From NCBI RefSeq assembly GCF_021458635.1, contig NZ_JAIRDQ010000002.1, positions 744,001 through 808,000 on the forward strand: 64,000 bases of DNA, read 5' to 3'. Below the pieces are notes generated by a model. It saw only the letters and a list, made by a program, of their open reading frames with translations. It was not told where the DNA came from and made no database searches. Made by a program: the position numbers and the translations under genes. This DNA comes from Bradyrhizobium monzae. Lineage in GTDB: Bacteria; Pseudomonadota; Alphaproteobacteria; Rhizobiales; Xanthobacteraceae. Of the stretch, positions 53,448 to 63,835 are shown piece by piece. Positions within the stretch are counted from its first letter, which is position 1; every line of letters begins with the position of its first letter.

Positions 53448-55322
53448 ATGACCTCCATGACTGACGATCTGCCGCTGGCGGCTGATTTTCCCAAGGCGAC
53501 GGACGCGGACTGGCGCAAGCTGGTCGACGGTGTGCTGAAGGGCGCGCCGTTCGAGAAGCTGGTCGGCAAGACCTATGACGGCGTGAGGATCGAGCCGCTC
53601 TATCCGCGCGCCAAGGGTGCTGCGCTGGTGACGGGGCGCGCGGCCGCTGCACCATGGCTGATCATGCAGCGGGTCGATCATCCCGATGCGGCGGCGGCGA
53701 ATGCGCAGGCGCTGCAGGATCTGGAGAATGGGGCGACGGGCCTCGATATCGAGTTCGCCGGGGGGCCCGGCGCACGCGGCTTCGGTGTCATCGACGCCGG
53801 TCCGGACACGCTGACGCGGCTGTTCGACGGCGTGTTCCTCGATGCCGGCGTCGCGATCTCGCTCAACCCGGTGGCCGGCCGGCAGGACGCCGGCACGCTG
53901 TTCGCCGATATGGTCGAGGCCAAAAAGCTCGATCCCGCAGGGATCGACGTGCGCTTCAACTACCAGGCCCTGAGCACGTTCGCCGTGCGCGGCGGCGCGG
54001 TCGCGCCATGGTCGGAGTACGAAGCGCCGTTCGCGCGCATCGTGTCGGGCTTGATCGGGCGCGGGTTCAAAGGTCCGTTCGTGCTCGCCGACGGCCGGCC
54101 CGTTCACGACGCCGGCGGTTCCGAGGCGCAGGAGCTGGCGTTCGTGCTGTCGCTCGGTGCAACCTATCTGCGCATGCTCGAGCGCGGCGGCATCGATCTC
54201 GATGTCGCGCGGCAAGCGGTTTCATTCCGGCTCAGCGCCGACGCCGACCAGTTCCTGACCATGGCCAAGTTCCGCGCATTGCGGCAGCTATGGGCCCGTG
54301 TCGAGCAGGCGTGCGGCCTCGCGCCTCACCCGGCTTTCATCGCCGCGGAAACCGCCTGGCGCATGCTGACGCAGCGCGACCCCTATGTGAACATGCTGCG
54401 CGCAACCATCGCGACATTCGCAGCCGGGCTCGCCGGCGCCAACGCGATCACCGTGCTACCGTACACGCTGGCGCGCGGGCTGCCCGATCCCTTTGCGCGG
54501 CGCGTGGCGCGCAACACGCAGCTTCTGCTGCTGGAAGAGAGCAACCTCGCAAAGGTCAGCGATCCCGCAGCGGGATCCGGCGGCATCGAGACGCTGACGT
54601 CGGAACTGTGCGCGGCGGCCTGGGCGCTGTTCCAGGAGGCCGAGAAAGCCGGCGGCGCCTTCGCCGCGCTTGAACAGGGCCTGTTCCAGAGCAAGGTCGC
54701 GGCCACGCGCAAAGCGCGCGAGGCCAACATCGCAAAGCGCCGCGATGTCCTGACCGGCGCCAGCGAGTTTCCCAATCTGCACGAGGCCGACGCCACCGTG
54801 CTCGACGTGAAGCCGACCACGCTGCCGTCCACGGGCGAGCCGACATGCAAGTTCGACGCGCTGGCGCCGACGCGCCTCGCCGCGCCGTTCGAGGCGCTGC
54901 GCGACAAATCCGATGCGACGCTGAAGGCGCGTGGCGCGCGGCCCAGCGTGTTCCTGGCCAATCTCGGGACGCCCGCCGATTTCACCGCGCGCGCGACCTT
55001 CGCAAAAAGCTTCTTCGAGGCCGGCGGCATCCAGGCCGTCGATAGCGAGGGATTTGCCGATCCCGCCAAGCTGGCGGCCGCCTTCAAGGCCTCCGGCGCC
55101 GTGCTCGCCTGCCTCTGTTCCAGCGACAAGGTCTATGCGGAACACGCAGAAGCTGCGGCGAAGGCCATGCAAACCGCCGGCGGCCGACATATTTATCTGG
55201 CAGGCCGTCCGGCTGGGGCCGAGGCGGCGCTGCGCGCGGCCGGCATCATCGGCTTTGTGTTTGCTGGCGGCGACGCGCTCGCCACGTTGCAAGACGCTTA
55301 TTTGCGGATGGAACAGGCATGA
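53448..55322 (+). CDS. mutA: methylmalonyl-CoA mutase, small (beta) subunit
   Basis: The non-catalytic partner chain of the B12 mutase heterodimer, 624 residues from the ATG at 53448 (another at 53457). It has TIM-barrel blocks of the family (MTDDLPLAADFPKATDADWR, AAPWLIMQRVDHPDAAAANA, FLTMAKFRALRQLWARVEQA, NMLRATIATFAAGLAGANAI) and an end domain ASGAVLACLCSSDKVYAEHA without the DxHxxG cobalamin motif. It overlaps the GFA gene by 4 bases, so translation is coupled. The pathway converts (R)-methylmalonyl-CoA to succinyl-CoA, in propionate and polyhydroxyalkanoate metabolism. Confidence 0.93.
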   Translation: MTSMTDDLPLAADFPKATDADWRKLVDGVLKGAPFEKLVGKTYDGVRIEPLYPRAKGAALVTGRAAAAPWLIMQRVDHPDAAAANAQALQDLENGATGLDIEFAGGPGARGFGVIDAGPDTLTRLFDGVFLDAGVAISLNPVAGRQDAGTLFADMVEAKKLDPAGIDVRFNYQALSTFAVRGGAVAPWSEYEAPFARIVSGLIGRGFKGPFVLADGRPVHDAGGSEAQELAFVLSLGATYLRMLERGGIDLDVARQAVSFRLSADADQFLTMAKFRALRQLWARVEQACGLAPHPAFIAAETAWRMLTQRDPYVNMLRATIATFAAGLAGANAITVLPYTLARGLPDPFARRVARNTQLLLLEESNLAKVSDPAAGSGGIETLTSELCAAAWALFQEAEKAGGAFAALEQGLFQSKVAATRKAREANIAKRRDVLTGASEFPNLHEADATVLDVKPTTLPSTGEPTCKFDALAPTRLAAPFEALRDKSDATLKARGARPSVFLANLGTPADFTARATFAKSFFEAGGIQAVDSEGFADPAKLAAAFKASGAVLACLCSSDKVYAEHAEAAAKAMQTAGGRHIYLAGRPAGAEAALRAAGIIGFVFAGGDALATLQDAYLRMEQA

Positions 55323-55783
55323 CCGACGCCAACAAACCCGTTCTCACCGGCGGCTGCCAATGCGGCGCGGTGCGCTTTGCGATTTCGGCCACACCGAACC
55401 GGGTTTCGATCTGCCACTGCCGGATGTGCCAGAAGGCCAGCGGCGCGCCGTTCGCCTCGTTCGCCGACGTCAACCGCACGGATTTCGCCTGGACCAAGGG
55501 CGAGCCGTCGTTCTTCCGCTCGTCCACGATCGCCGACCGCGGCTATTGCGCCGCCTGCGGCACGCCACTCAGTTTTGGGCGCATCGATGGCGAGCGGATC
55601 GAGATCATGACCGGCGCGTTCGACCGGCCCGACCGCCTGGTACCGACGCGGCAATACGGAACGGAATCCCGCCTCGGCTGGGTGGTCGGCATCTCCAACC
55701 TGCCGAGCCAGACCACGCAGCAGAACTACGGCCCGGAGAAGATGGCAACCATCGTCAGCCACCAGCATCCGGATCATGATTGA
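55319..55783 (+). CDS. GFA-family protein (glutathione-dependent formaldehyde-activating-like)
   Basis: 154 residues with the family Cys pattern: [39 protein letters not shown] and [16 protein letters not shown], which together bind zinc, ending in GVVGISN-like text ([13 protein letters not shown]). Gfa binds glutathione and S-hydroxymethylglutathione; many homologues are uncharacterised. It begins in the stop of mutA (ATGA) and ends just before mutB, so it is embedded in the mutase operon, an unusual place. A role in protecting the operon's enzymes or coping with formaldehyde is only speculation. Confidence 0.92.
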   Translation: MTDANKPVLTGGCQCGAVRFAISATPNRVSICHCRMCQKASGAPFASFADVNRTDFAWTKGEPSFFRSSTIADRGYCAACGTPLSFGRIDGERIEIMTGAFDRPDRLVPTRQYGTESRLGWVVGISNLPSQTTQQNYGPEKMATIVSHQHPDHD

Positions 55784-55805
55784 ACGCCCTGATATGGTTG
55801 AAGCC

Positions 55806-57962
<2,157 letters not shown>

Positions 57963-58000
57963 ATGGTACACTTGCCGGGGTAGCTGGTCAGGTTGTGTCC

Positions 58001-58297
58001 ATGACACGTGACGACATCATCGCTGCGATACGCAAGAACGCCGATGCCATCAAAGGCAGGGGCGTGTCGAAGCTTGCCATCTTTGGCTCGCGAGCCCGCG
58101 ACGATTATCGTCCGGACAGCGACATCGACGTCCTGGTCGAGATCGAACCAGACACCTCATTTTCGCTGCTCAACCTGATCGACGTCGAGCACATCATCGA
58201 GGATGCAACCGGCTTGCAAGCCCAGGCAACCGTCCGCCGCTCCATTTCCCCCCGCTTTGCGCAGCGCATCGCAGACGACATCCTCGAAGTATTTTGA
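58001..58297 (+). CDS. MNT-type minimal nucleotidyltransferase (antitoxin candidate)
   Basis: 98 residues. The motif GSRARDDYRPDSDIDVLVE has Gly29-Ser30 and the metal pair Asp41-x-Asp43, with the expected ten residues between. Such MNT proteins pair with HEPN (HepT) toxins and modify them by AMPylation. Its stop is one base before the GTG start of the neighbouring HEPN gene, the normal order for this module. It follows mutB by 40 bases on the same strand but is unrelated in function. Confidence 0.92.
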   Translation: MTRDDIIAAIRKNADAIKGRGVSKLAIFGSRARDDYRPDSDIDVLVEIEPDTSFSLLNLIDVEHIIEDATGLQAQATVRRSISPRFAQRIADDILEVF

Positions 58298-58298
58298 C

Positions 58299-58642
58299 GT
58301 GCGCCCGACGTTTCCTGACCGGATCGGCCATATCCTTGATGCAACCGACAAGATCAGGACGGCCGTAGCAGGCCGCACCCGAGATAGCTTCACCCAAGAT
58401 ATATTCATGCGCCTGGCGGTCGAGCGACTGTCCAGGTGGTGAGTGAAGCGTCGCGCTACATTCCAGACGACGTCAAAGCGAAGAACCCTGCCATCAATTG
58501 GAGAGGGCTGGCCGACTTGGGAAACTGGCTGCGCCATGCCTACCATCGGACCGACGCAGACTTGCTATGGGACATGATCGAGCACGATCTCCCGCCCCTT
58601 GAGACCTTCATCCAAACCATCGTCGAGGAGCGGAAGCCTTGA
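58299..58642 (+). pseudogene. HEPN/HepT-family toxin gene, frameshifted
   Basis: The HEPN frame begins at a GTG (58299) with MRPTFPDRIGHILDATDKIRT-like text and is open to FMRLAVERL, where it stops in frame at SRW-stop (58440). A one-base deletion near 58430 (CTGTCCAG for an expected CTGTTCCAG) explains it: the other frame reads [20 protein letters not shown], then WRGLADLGNWLRHAYHRTDA and finally ETFIQTIVEERKP. The LGNWLRHAYHR segment holds the RNase-type His-x-Tyr site. With the frameshift the RNase part would not be fused to its start, so the toxin is probably dead, leaving the MNT gene alone. Sequencing error is possible. Confidence 0.82.
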
Positions 58643-59418
58643 AGCTCGTCTTGAAACTAGCCGTGGCGCTGTTGCTAAGCGCAGTTAGCATTTGTTCCTC
58701 TCTCGCCGCCGACCCCAAGCCCGACGCCGTCGTCAAGAACAGGAACATCGACGCCCGAGTCTTCCTCGACGACAAGATCAAGGCCGACGCGGCGCTCGCC
58801 GCCGATTGCCTCGCTGACGGCAAGAAATGGCTCGACAAGAACGCAGCCGACGCTGCCGCCTCGCGCAAGCAGGATCCGCAATTCTTCAAGGATGGCGGCT
58901 GGGATTTCGAGCGCAAATATTCGATCCGCTCCGTCGTTGCCGACCGCTATGTCAGCGTCCTGCGTGACGACTATATGGACACCCATGGCGCCCATCCCAA
59001 TTCGGACGTGAACACGGTCTTGTGGGACAAGTCCGAGAACAAGCGCATCTCGATCCGCCCGTTCTTCACCGAGACCGCCGACAATGGCCCGACCATGAAG
59101 GCGATGGTGAAGGCCGTGATCGCCTCACTCCGAATCGAGAAGAAGAAGCGCGACACCAGCGAAACCGCGACCGAGGAATGGTTCAAGGGCGTCGCGCCGA
59201 GCCTGCTCAAGATCGGCGCTGCGACGCTCGCACCGTCGACCGAAACAGGCAAGAGCTCCGGCCTCACCTTCCACTACCCGCCCTATGCGGTCGGCCCCTA
59301 CGCCGAGGGCCAATATGTCGCATTCGTTCCGTGGGAGACGTTGAAGCCCTATCTCACGCCGGAGGGCGCACGCATCTTCGGCGGCGCGCGGCCAAAGGGC
59401 GATGCCGACGAACAGTAA
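58639..59418 (+). CDS. RsiV-type (DUF3298/DUF4163) secreted protein
   Basis: 259 residues from a TTG at 58639. A signal peptide (LKLAVALLLSAVSICSSLAA) is followed by a charged region and a domain of the RsiV C-terminal type: SIRSVVADRYVSVLRDDYMD, HGAHPNSDVNTVLWDKSENK, RISIRPFFTE and later VAFVPWETLKPYLTPEGARI. The DYMDTHGAHPNSD pattern with a His is characteristic. RsiV proteins are anti-sigma factors bound by lysozyme; here only the extracellular-type domain is present, so it is a stand-alone periplasmic version. It overlaps the end of the broken hepT gene by 4 bases. Confidence 0.82.
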   Translation: MKLVLKLAVALLLSAVSICSSLAADPKPDAVVKNRNIDARVFLDDKIKADAALAADCLADGKKWLDKNAADAAASRKQDPQFFKDGGWDFERKYSIRSVVADRYVSVLRDDYMDTHGAHPNSDVNTVLWDKSENKRISIRPFFTETADNGPTMKAMVKAVIASLRIEKKKRDTSETATEEWFKGVAPSLLKIGAATLAPSTETGKSSGLTFHYPPYAVGPYAEGQYVAFVPWETLKPYLTPEGARIFGGARPKGDADEQ

Positions 59419-59540
59419 TGGATTCTGACGGAACTCGCTGCTCGTCGCGCCGCGGAGCAGCCGCTTGCGACATCCATGCAAAGCCGCTTAGCATGTCGCA
59501 TTGACACGAGCCCGATTCCCGAGGGCCGCCGGGAATATTG

Positions 59541-60527
59541 ATGCCAAGAATTACGCGCCGCGCTTTCGCGGCCTCTTCAGTGGTTGCAGCCACGTCCGCT
59601 CTAGTGACGCCTGCGCGCGGACAAGCCTATCCGACTCGGCCGGTGAGCTTGGTCGTGCCGTGGGGCGCGGGCGGCGGCACGGATGCGACTGCGCGCATCG
59701 TCGCGGCGCTGCTGGAGAAGGAGCTCGGCCAACCGTTCAACGTCGTCAACCGCACCGGTGGATCCGGCGCCGTCGGCCATGCCGAGATCGCGGCCGCGTC
59801 TCCAGATGGCTACACGATCGGCATGCTGACCGTGGAAATCGCGATGCTGCATTGGCAAGCCCTGACGCATCTGACGCCGCGAAATTTCACGCCGCTGGCG
59901 CTGGTCAACGAGGACCCGCCGGGCATCCAGGTGTCCGCGTCCTCGCCATACAAGACGGTGAAGGAGCTCATGGACGCCATCAAGCTGGCGCCTCCGGGAC
60001 GGTTCAAGGCCTCGGGCACCGGACAAGGCGGCATCTGGCATCTCGCCCTCGTCGGCTGGATGCAGGCGATGGGATTGCCGGCAAACCAGGTGGCGTGGTT
60101 GGCGTCGAATGGCGCGGCACCGGCCATGCAGGATCTCGCCGCGGGCAGCCTCGATCTCACCACCTGCTCGGTGCCGGAGGCGCGCGCCACCATCGAGGCT
60201 GGCCAGGCCCGGAGCCTCGCGATCATGGCGCACGCGCGCAATCCGATTTTCCCCGACGTCCCGACGCTGAAGGAGATTCTCGGCATCGATTATTCCACCA
60301 GCTCATGGCGCGGCATCGGCGGCCCCAGGGGCTTGCCTCCGGACATCACCGCTACGCTGACCGCGGCCTTGAAGAAGGTGTACGATTCCTCCGCATTCAA
60401 GGACTTCATGACCGGACGCGGTTTCGGCACCGTCTGGCGCGATGCCGGCCAGTTCGAGACTTTCATGAACCAGGCAGATAGCCAGATGGGCCAGGCGATG
60501 AAAGCGGCAGGTTTTGCCAAGGCCTGA
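59541..60527 (+). CDS. Bug/TctC-family solute-binding receptor
   Basis: 328 residues from the ATG at 59541. A Tat-like N-terminus ITRRAFAASSVVAATSALV leads into the family blocks YPTRPVSLVVPWGAGGGTDA, NRTGGSGAVGHAEIAAASPD and LEKELGQPFNVV, then RGFGTVWRDAGQFETFMNQA. Bug receptors bind carboxylates or aromatic acids in the periplasm. No TctAB membrane components are near, which is common for this large family. Unlike the receptor at 29081-30057 it is intact. It lies between the RsiV-like gene and meaB, all on the same strand. Confidence 0.9.
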   Translation: MPRITRRAFAASSVVAATSALVTPARGQAYPTRPVSLVVPWGAGGGTDATARIVAALLEKELGQPFNVVNRTGGSGAVGHAEIAAASPDGYTIGMLTVEIAMLHWQALTHLTPRNFTPLALVNEDPPGIQVSASSPYKTVKELMDAIKLAPPGRFKASGTGQGGIWHLALVGWMQAMGLPANQVAWLASNGAAPAMQDLAAGSLDLTTCSVPEARATIEAGQARSLAIMAHARNPIFPDVPTLKEILGIDYSTSSWRGIGGPRGLPPDITATLTAALKKVYDSSAFKDFMTGRGFGTVWRDAGQFETFMNQADSQMGQAMKAAGFAKA

Positions 60528-60595
60528 TGTGACCGCGCGTGCGCTTCCCGCCCGGGGGCCCTCGCCTGCCTGCGTCCGTCGTTGTAAAGCAGGGC

Positions 60596-61585
60596 ATGAT
60601 TGAGAAGAAGAAGTCGCACGACATCACCGCCCTCACCCGCGACCTCCGTGCCGGCCATCGCGCGGCGCTGGCGCGCGCCATTACGCTCGTTGAGAGCCGG
60701 CGCGGCGATCATCAGGCGCAGGCGCGTGAGCTGGTGCAGATGCTCCTGCCCGATACCGGCAAGGCAGTTCGCGTCGGCATCACCGGTTCGCCCGGCGTCG
60801 GCAAATCCACCACCATCGATGCGCTCGGGACCTATCTGATCGAGCAGGGCAACAAGGTCGCGGTACTCGCGGTCGATCCGTCCTCGGCACGCAGCGGCGG
60901 CTCGATCCTCGGCGACAAGACGCGGATGGCGCAGCTGTCGGCGTCCGGCAATGCTTTCATCCGCCCCTCGCCGTCGTCAGGCACTCTCGGCGGCGTCGCT
61001 GCCAAGACGCGCGAGGCGATGCTGCTGTGCGAGGCCGCCGGTTTCGACGTCGTGTTGGTCGAGACCGTCGGCATCGGTCAGTCCGAGACCGCGGTCTGCG
61101 ACATGACCGATTTCTTCCTCGCGCTGATGCTGCCGGGCGGCGGCGACGAACTGCAAGGCATCAAGAAGGGCCTCGTCGAGCTTGCCGACATGATCGCAAT
61201 CAACAAGGCCGACGGCGACAATCTCAAGCGCGCCAACACCACCGCGGCCGACTATCGCGGTGCGCTACATATTCTGGCGCCGAGGTCCGAATATTGGCAC
61301 CCACCGGTCGTCACCTATTCGGCGCTGGCCGGCACCGGCATTGCCGAGCTTTGGCAGAAAATCCTCGAACACCGCACGGCAATGAACGCGTCCGGCGAGT
61401 TCGCCGCGCGCCGGCGCGACCAGCAGGTGAAATGGATGTGGTCGATGCTTGAGCAGCGCATGCTAGCGCGGCTGCGCAGCGAGGCATCGGTGCGGGCCAG
61501 GGTGAAGAAGATCGAGGCGGAGGTCGCCGGCGGTCATCTCACCCCGGCGCTTGCCGCCGAACAGATATTGGAGTTGCTGCAATGA
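60596..61585 (+). CDS. meaB: methylmalonyl-CoA mutase-associated GTPase MeaB
   Basis: 329 residues from the ATG at 60596. MeaB is a G3E-family GTPase chaperone that loads and protects the cobalamin mutase. P-loop GITGSPGVGKSTTI, VLAVDPSSARSGGSILGDKT, MLLCEAAGFDVVLVETVGIG and MIAINKADGD are the G motifs; the end has the dimerisation helix MLEQRMLARLRSEASVRARV. It lies downstream of mutAB as usual, but with the MNT/HEPN pair, RsiV-like and TctC genes in between. It overlaps pcp by 4 bases (ATGA). Confidence 0.95.
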   Translation: MIEKKKSHDITALTRDLRAGHRAALARAITLVESRRGDHQAQARELVQMLLPDTGKAVRVGITGSPGVGKSTTIDALGTYLIEQGNKVAVLAVDPSSARSGGSILGDKTRMAQLSASGNAFIRPSPSSGTLGGVAAKTREAMLLCEAAGFDVVLVETVGIGQSETAVCDMTDFFLALMLPGGGDELQGIKKGLVELADMIAINKADGDNLKRANTTAADYRGALHILAPRSEYWHPPVVTYSALAGTGIAELWQKILEHRTAMNASGEFAARRRDQQVKWMWSMLEQRMLARLRSEASVRARVKKIEAEVAGGHLTPALAAEQILELLQ

Positions 61586-62238
61586 GCGACAAGCTCCGCA
61601 TTCTCCTCACCGGCTTCGGCCCGTTTCCCGGCGCGCCGCATAACCCGACCCAGCCGCTGGTGGCACGGCTGGCGCAATTGCGCCGGCCAGCGCTCGATGA
61701 CGTCGCGCTGTCGCGCCATGTCTTTCCGGTGACTTACGCCGCGGTCGACCGGCAATTGCCGGAAGTGCTGGCGAAAGTGAAGCCGGATGCGCTGCTGATG
61801 TTCGGCCTCGCCGCGCGCACGCCGTATTTGCGGATCGAGAGCCGCGCGCGCAACGCCGTCACCATGCTCTGGCCCGATGCCGCCAACACCCGCTCGAGCA
61901 AACGCGGCATCGTCGGTCATGCGGACGCCATGACGTTCGGCCCGCACACGGCAAGACTGTTGCGCGCCGCGCGCCTCACCGGCATCGACGCGCGGCCCTC
62001 CCGCGATGCCGGTGCCTATCTCTGCAACTATCTGAGCTGGCGCGCGATCGAGAACGTCAAAGCGGGCGGGCCGCCGCTTGCGGCGTTCATCCACATTCCC
62101 CTGCTTGCGCGCAGCGGCGCCGTGCGGCGCAAGGGCGCGCCGCGGATTACGCTCGAGGAGCTGGTAGATGCGGGGGAAGCGATGCTGATGGAGATGGTGC
62201 AGCTCGCCAGGAAGCAGCGAAACGCAGAGATCTCGTAG
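61582..62238 (+). CDS. pcp: pyroglutamyl-peptidase I
   Basis: 218 residues. The C15 family removes N-terminal pyroglutamate. Catalytic Glu86 in LRIESRARN, Cys148 in GAYLCNYLSW and His171 in AFIHIPLLA are all in place. The opening ILLTGFGPFPGAPHNPTQPL is typical. It is translationally coupled to meaB by the ATGA overlap. Its stop codon lies inside the first bases of the repeat at 62235, so the C-terminus (KQRNAEIS) may have been set by the repeat insertion. Confidence 0.94.
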   Translation: MSDKLRILLTGFGPFPGAPHNPTQPLVARLAQLRRPALDDVALSRHVFPVTYAAVDRQLPEVLAKVKPDALLMFGLAARTPYLRIESRARNAVTMLWPDAANTRSSKRGIVGHADAMTFGPHTARLLRAARLTGIDARPSRDAGAYLCNYLSWRAIENVKAGGPPLAAFIHIPLLARSGAVRRKGAPRITLEELVDAGEAMLMEMVQLARKQRNAEIS

Positions 62239-62324
62239 GGTGGGCAAAGGCGCCGTTGCGCCATGCCCACCACCTATCAGATTCATGGCGAATGGTGGGC
62301 ACGCTTGCGCTTTGCCCACCCTAC
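62235..62324. repeat. palindromic dispersed repeat (GTAGGGTGGGCAAAG type)
   Basis: GTAGGGTGGGCAAAG at 62235-62249 and CTTTGCCCACCCTAC at 62310-62324 are exact reverse complements, with an inner imperfect ATGCCCACCA/TGGTGGGCA pair. The stop codon of pcp (62236-62238) is in the left arm. Familiar from Bradyrhizobium intergenic regions. Confidence 0.95.
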
Positions 62325-62435
62325 GGCACCGTCTCTGCGTAAACATTTAACCCTACCGCGAACAATCTTCACGGTGCCTCCCGCCCTGCGCTACCTAACT
62401 TCCGCGGACACCCCGCGTCCGCAGAAGGACGCGCC

Positions 62436-63806
62436 ATGAACCTCAATCGCCGTCATCTCATCGGAGCTTCGACCGCCGGCATCGCCGGTGCGCTCGCCAT
62501 GCCTGTTGACGCTGCGCGCGCAGCGCCGCTGACGTCGCTGCTTGGCCGCGATGCGACCCAATATGGCGTGCGCCCCGGTGCAGCCGAGGATCAGACGCGC
62601 GCGCTCCAGCGCGCGATCGACGAGGCCGCGCGCGCGCAGATGCCGCTTGCGCTTCCGCCCGGGATCTACCGAACCGGACTGCTGCGGCTGCCGAATGGCG
62701 CGCAACTGATCGGCGTGCGCGGCGCGACAAAGCTCATCTTCACCGGCGGCGCGTCTGCGATCCAGAGCGACGGATCCGATTCGATCGGTCTGACCGGCCT
62801 CACCTTCGACGGTGGCGGCATTCCGCTGCCGACGCGGCGCGGGCTGATCCAAATCCTCGGCGGCCGCGACGTCCGCATCACCGATTGCGAGATCACCGGT
62901 TCCGGCGGCAGCGGCATCTGGCTCGAGCAGGTGTCCGGCGACATCTCCGGCAACATCTTCACCAACATCGCCGTGACGGCGGTGGTTTCGTTCGATGCCA
63001 GGGGGCTGAGCGTATCCCGCAACACCATTGTCGGCACCAACGACAACGGCATCGAAATCCTGCGCACCGCGATTGGCGATGACGGCACGCTGGTCGCCGA
63101 CAACCGCATCGAGGACATCAAGGCCGGCCCCGGCGGCTCAGGCCAGTACGGCAACGCCATCAACGCCTTCCGCGCCGGCAACGTGATCGTGCGCGGCAAC
63201 CGCATCAGGAACTGCGACTACTCCGCCGTGCGCAGCAACTCGGCCTCGAACATCCAGATATCAGGCAACAGCGTCAGCGACGTGCGCGAGGTCGCGCTCT
63301 ATTCCGAGTTCGCGTTCGAAGCCGCGGTGATCGCCAACAACATTGTGGATGGCGCCGCCGTCGGCGTCTCCGTCTGCAATTTCAACGAAGGCGGCCGCAT
63401 CGCGGTGGTTCAGGGCAACGTCATCCGCAATTTGATCCCGAAGCGGCCGATCGGCACCGCGCCCGACGACGATGCCGGCGTCGGCATCTATATCGAGGCC
63501 GACACCTCGGTGACCGGCAATGTGATCGAGAACGCGCCATCCTACGGCATCGTCGCCGGCTGGGGCAAATATCTGCGCGACGTCGTGATCTCGGGCAATG
63601 TGATCCGCAAGGCGCTGGCCGGCGTCGGCGTCTCCGTGGTGCCCGGCGCGGGCACCGCGCTCGTCACCAACAACATGATCTCGGAAACCCCGCGCGGCGC
63701 TGTGGTCGGGCTGGACCATGCGCGAGCCGTGACGGCGGACCTGTCGGCGGACGGCGCGCAACGTTTCGCGCAGGTGCTGGTCGGCGGGAACGCGTTGCGG
63801 CAGTAG
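62436..63806 (+). CDS. TIGR03808-type Tat-exported parallel beta-helix protein
   Basis: 456 residues. The Tat signal NRRHLIGASTAGIAGALAM (twin Arg at 5-6) is followed by a right-handed parallel beta-helix with NosD/pectate-lyase-like repeats, each with a G-N-x-I or N-R-I turn: DISGNIFTNIAVTAVVSFD, VSRNTIVGTNDNGIEILRTA, GNVIVRGNRIRNCDYSAVRS and VTGNVIENAPSYGIVAGWGK. It fits the TIGR03808 family of Rhizobiales. No catalytic residues of pectate lyases were identified. It is likely a secreted or surface protein acting on a polysaccharide or wall. The 200 bases before it hold the palindrome and presumably its promoter. Confidence 0.9.
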   Translation: MNLNRRHLIGASTAGIAGALAMPVDAARAAPLTSLLGRDATQYGVRPGAAEDQTRALQRAIDEAARAQMPLALPPGIYRTGLLRLPNGAQLIGVRGATKLIFTGGASAIQSDGSDSIGLTGLTFDGGGIPLPTRRGLIQILGGRDVRITDCEITGSGGSGIWLEQVSGDISGNIFTNIAVTAVVSFDARGLSVSRNTIVGTNDNGIEILRTAIGDDGTLVADNRIEDIKAGPGGSGQYGNAINAFRAGNVIVRGNRIRNCDYSAVRSNSASNIQISGNSVSDVREVALYSEFAFEAAVIANNIVDGAAVGVSVCNFNEGGRIAVVQGNVIRNLIPKRPIGTAPDDDAGVGIYIEADTSVTGNVIENAPSYGIVAGWGKYLRDVVISGNVIRKALAGVGVSVVPGAGTALVTNNMISETPRGAVVGLDHARAVTADLSADGAQRFAQVLVGGNALRQ

Positions 63807-63835
63807 GTGCCGCCCTCGCCTCCGGCTCCCAGACC

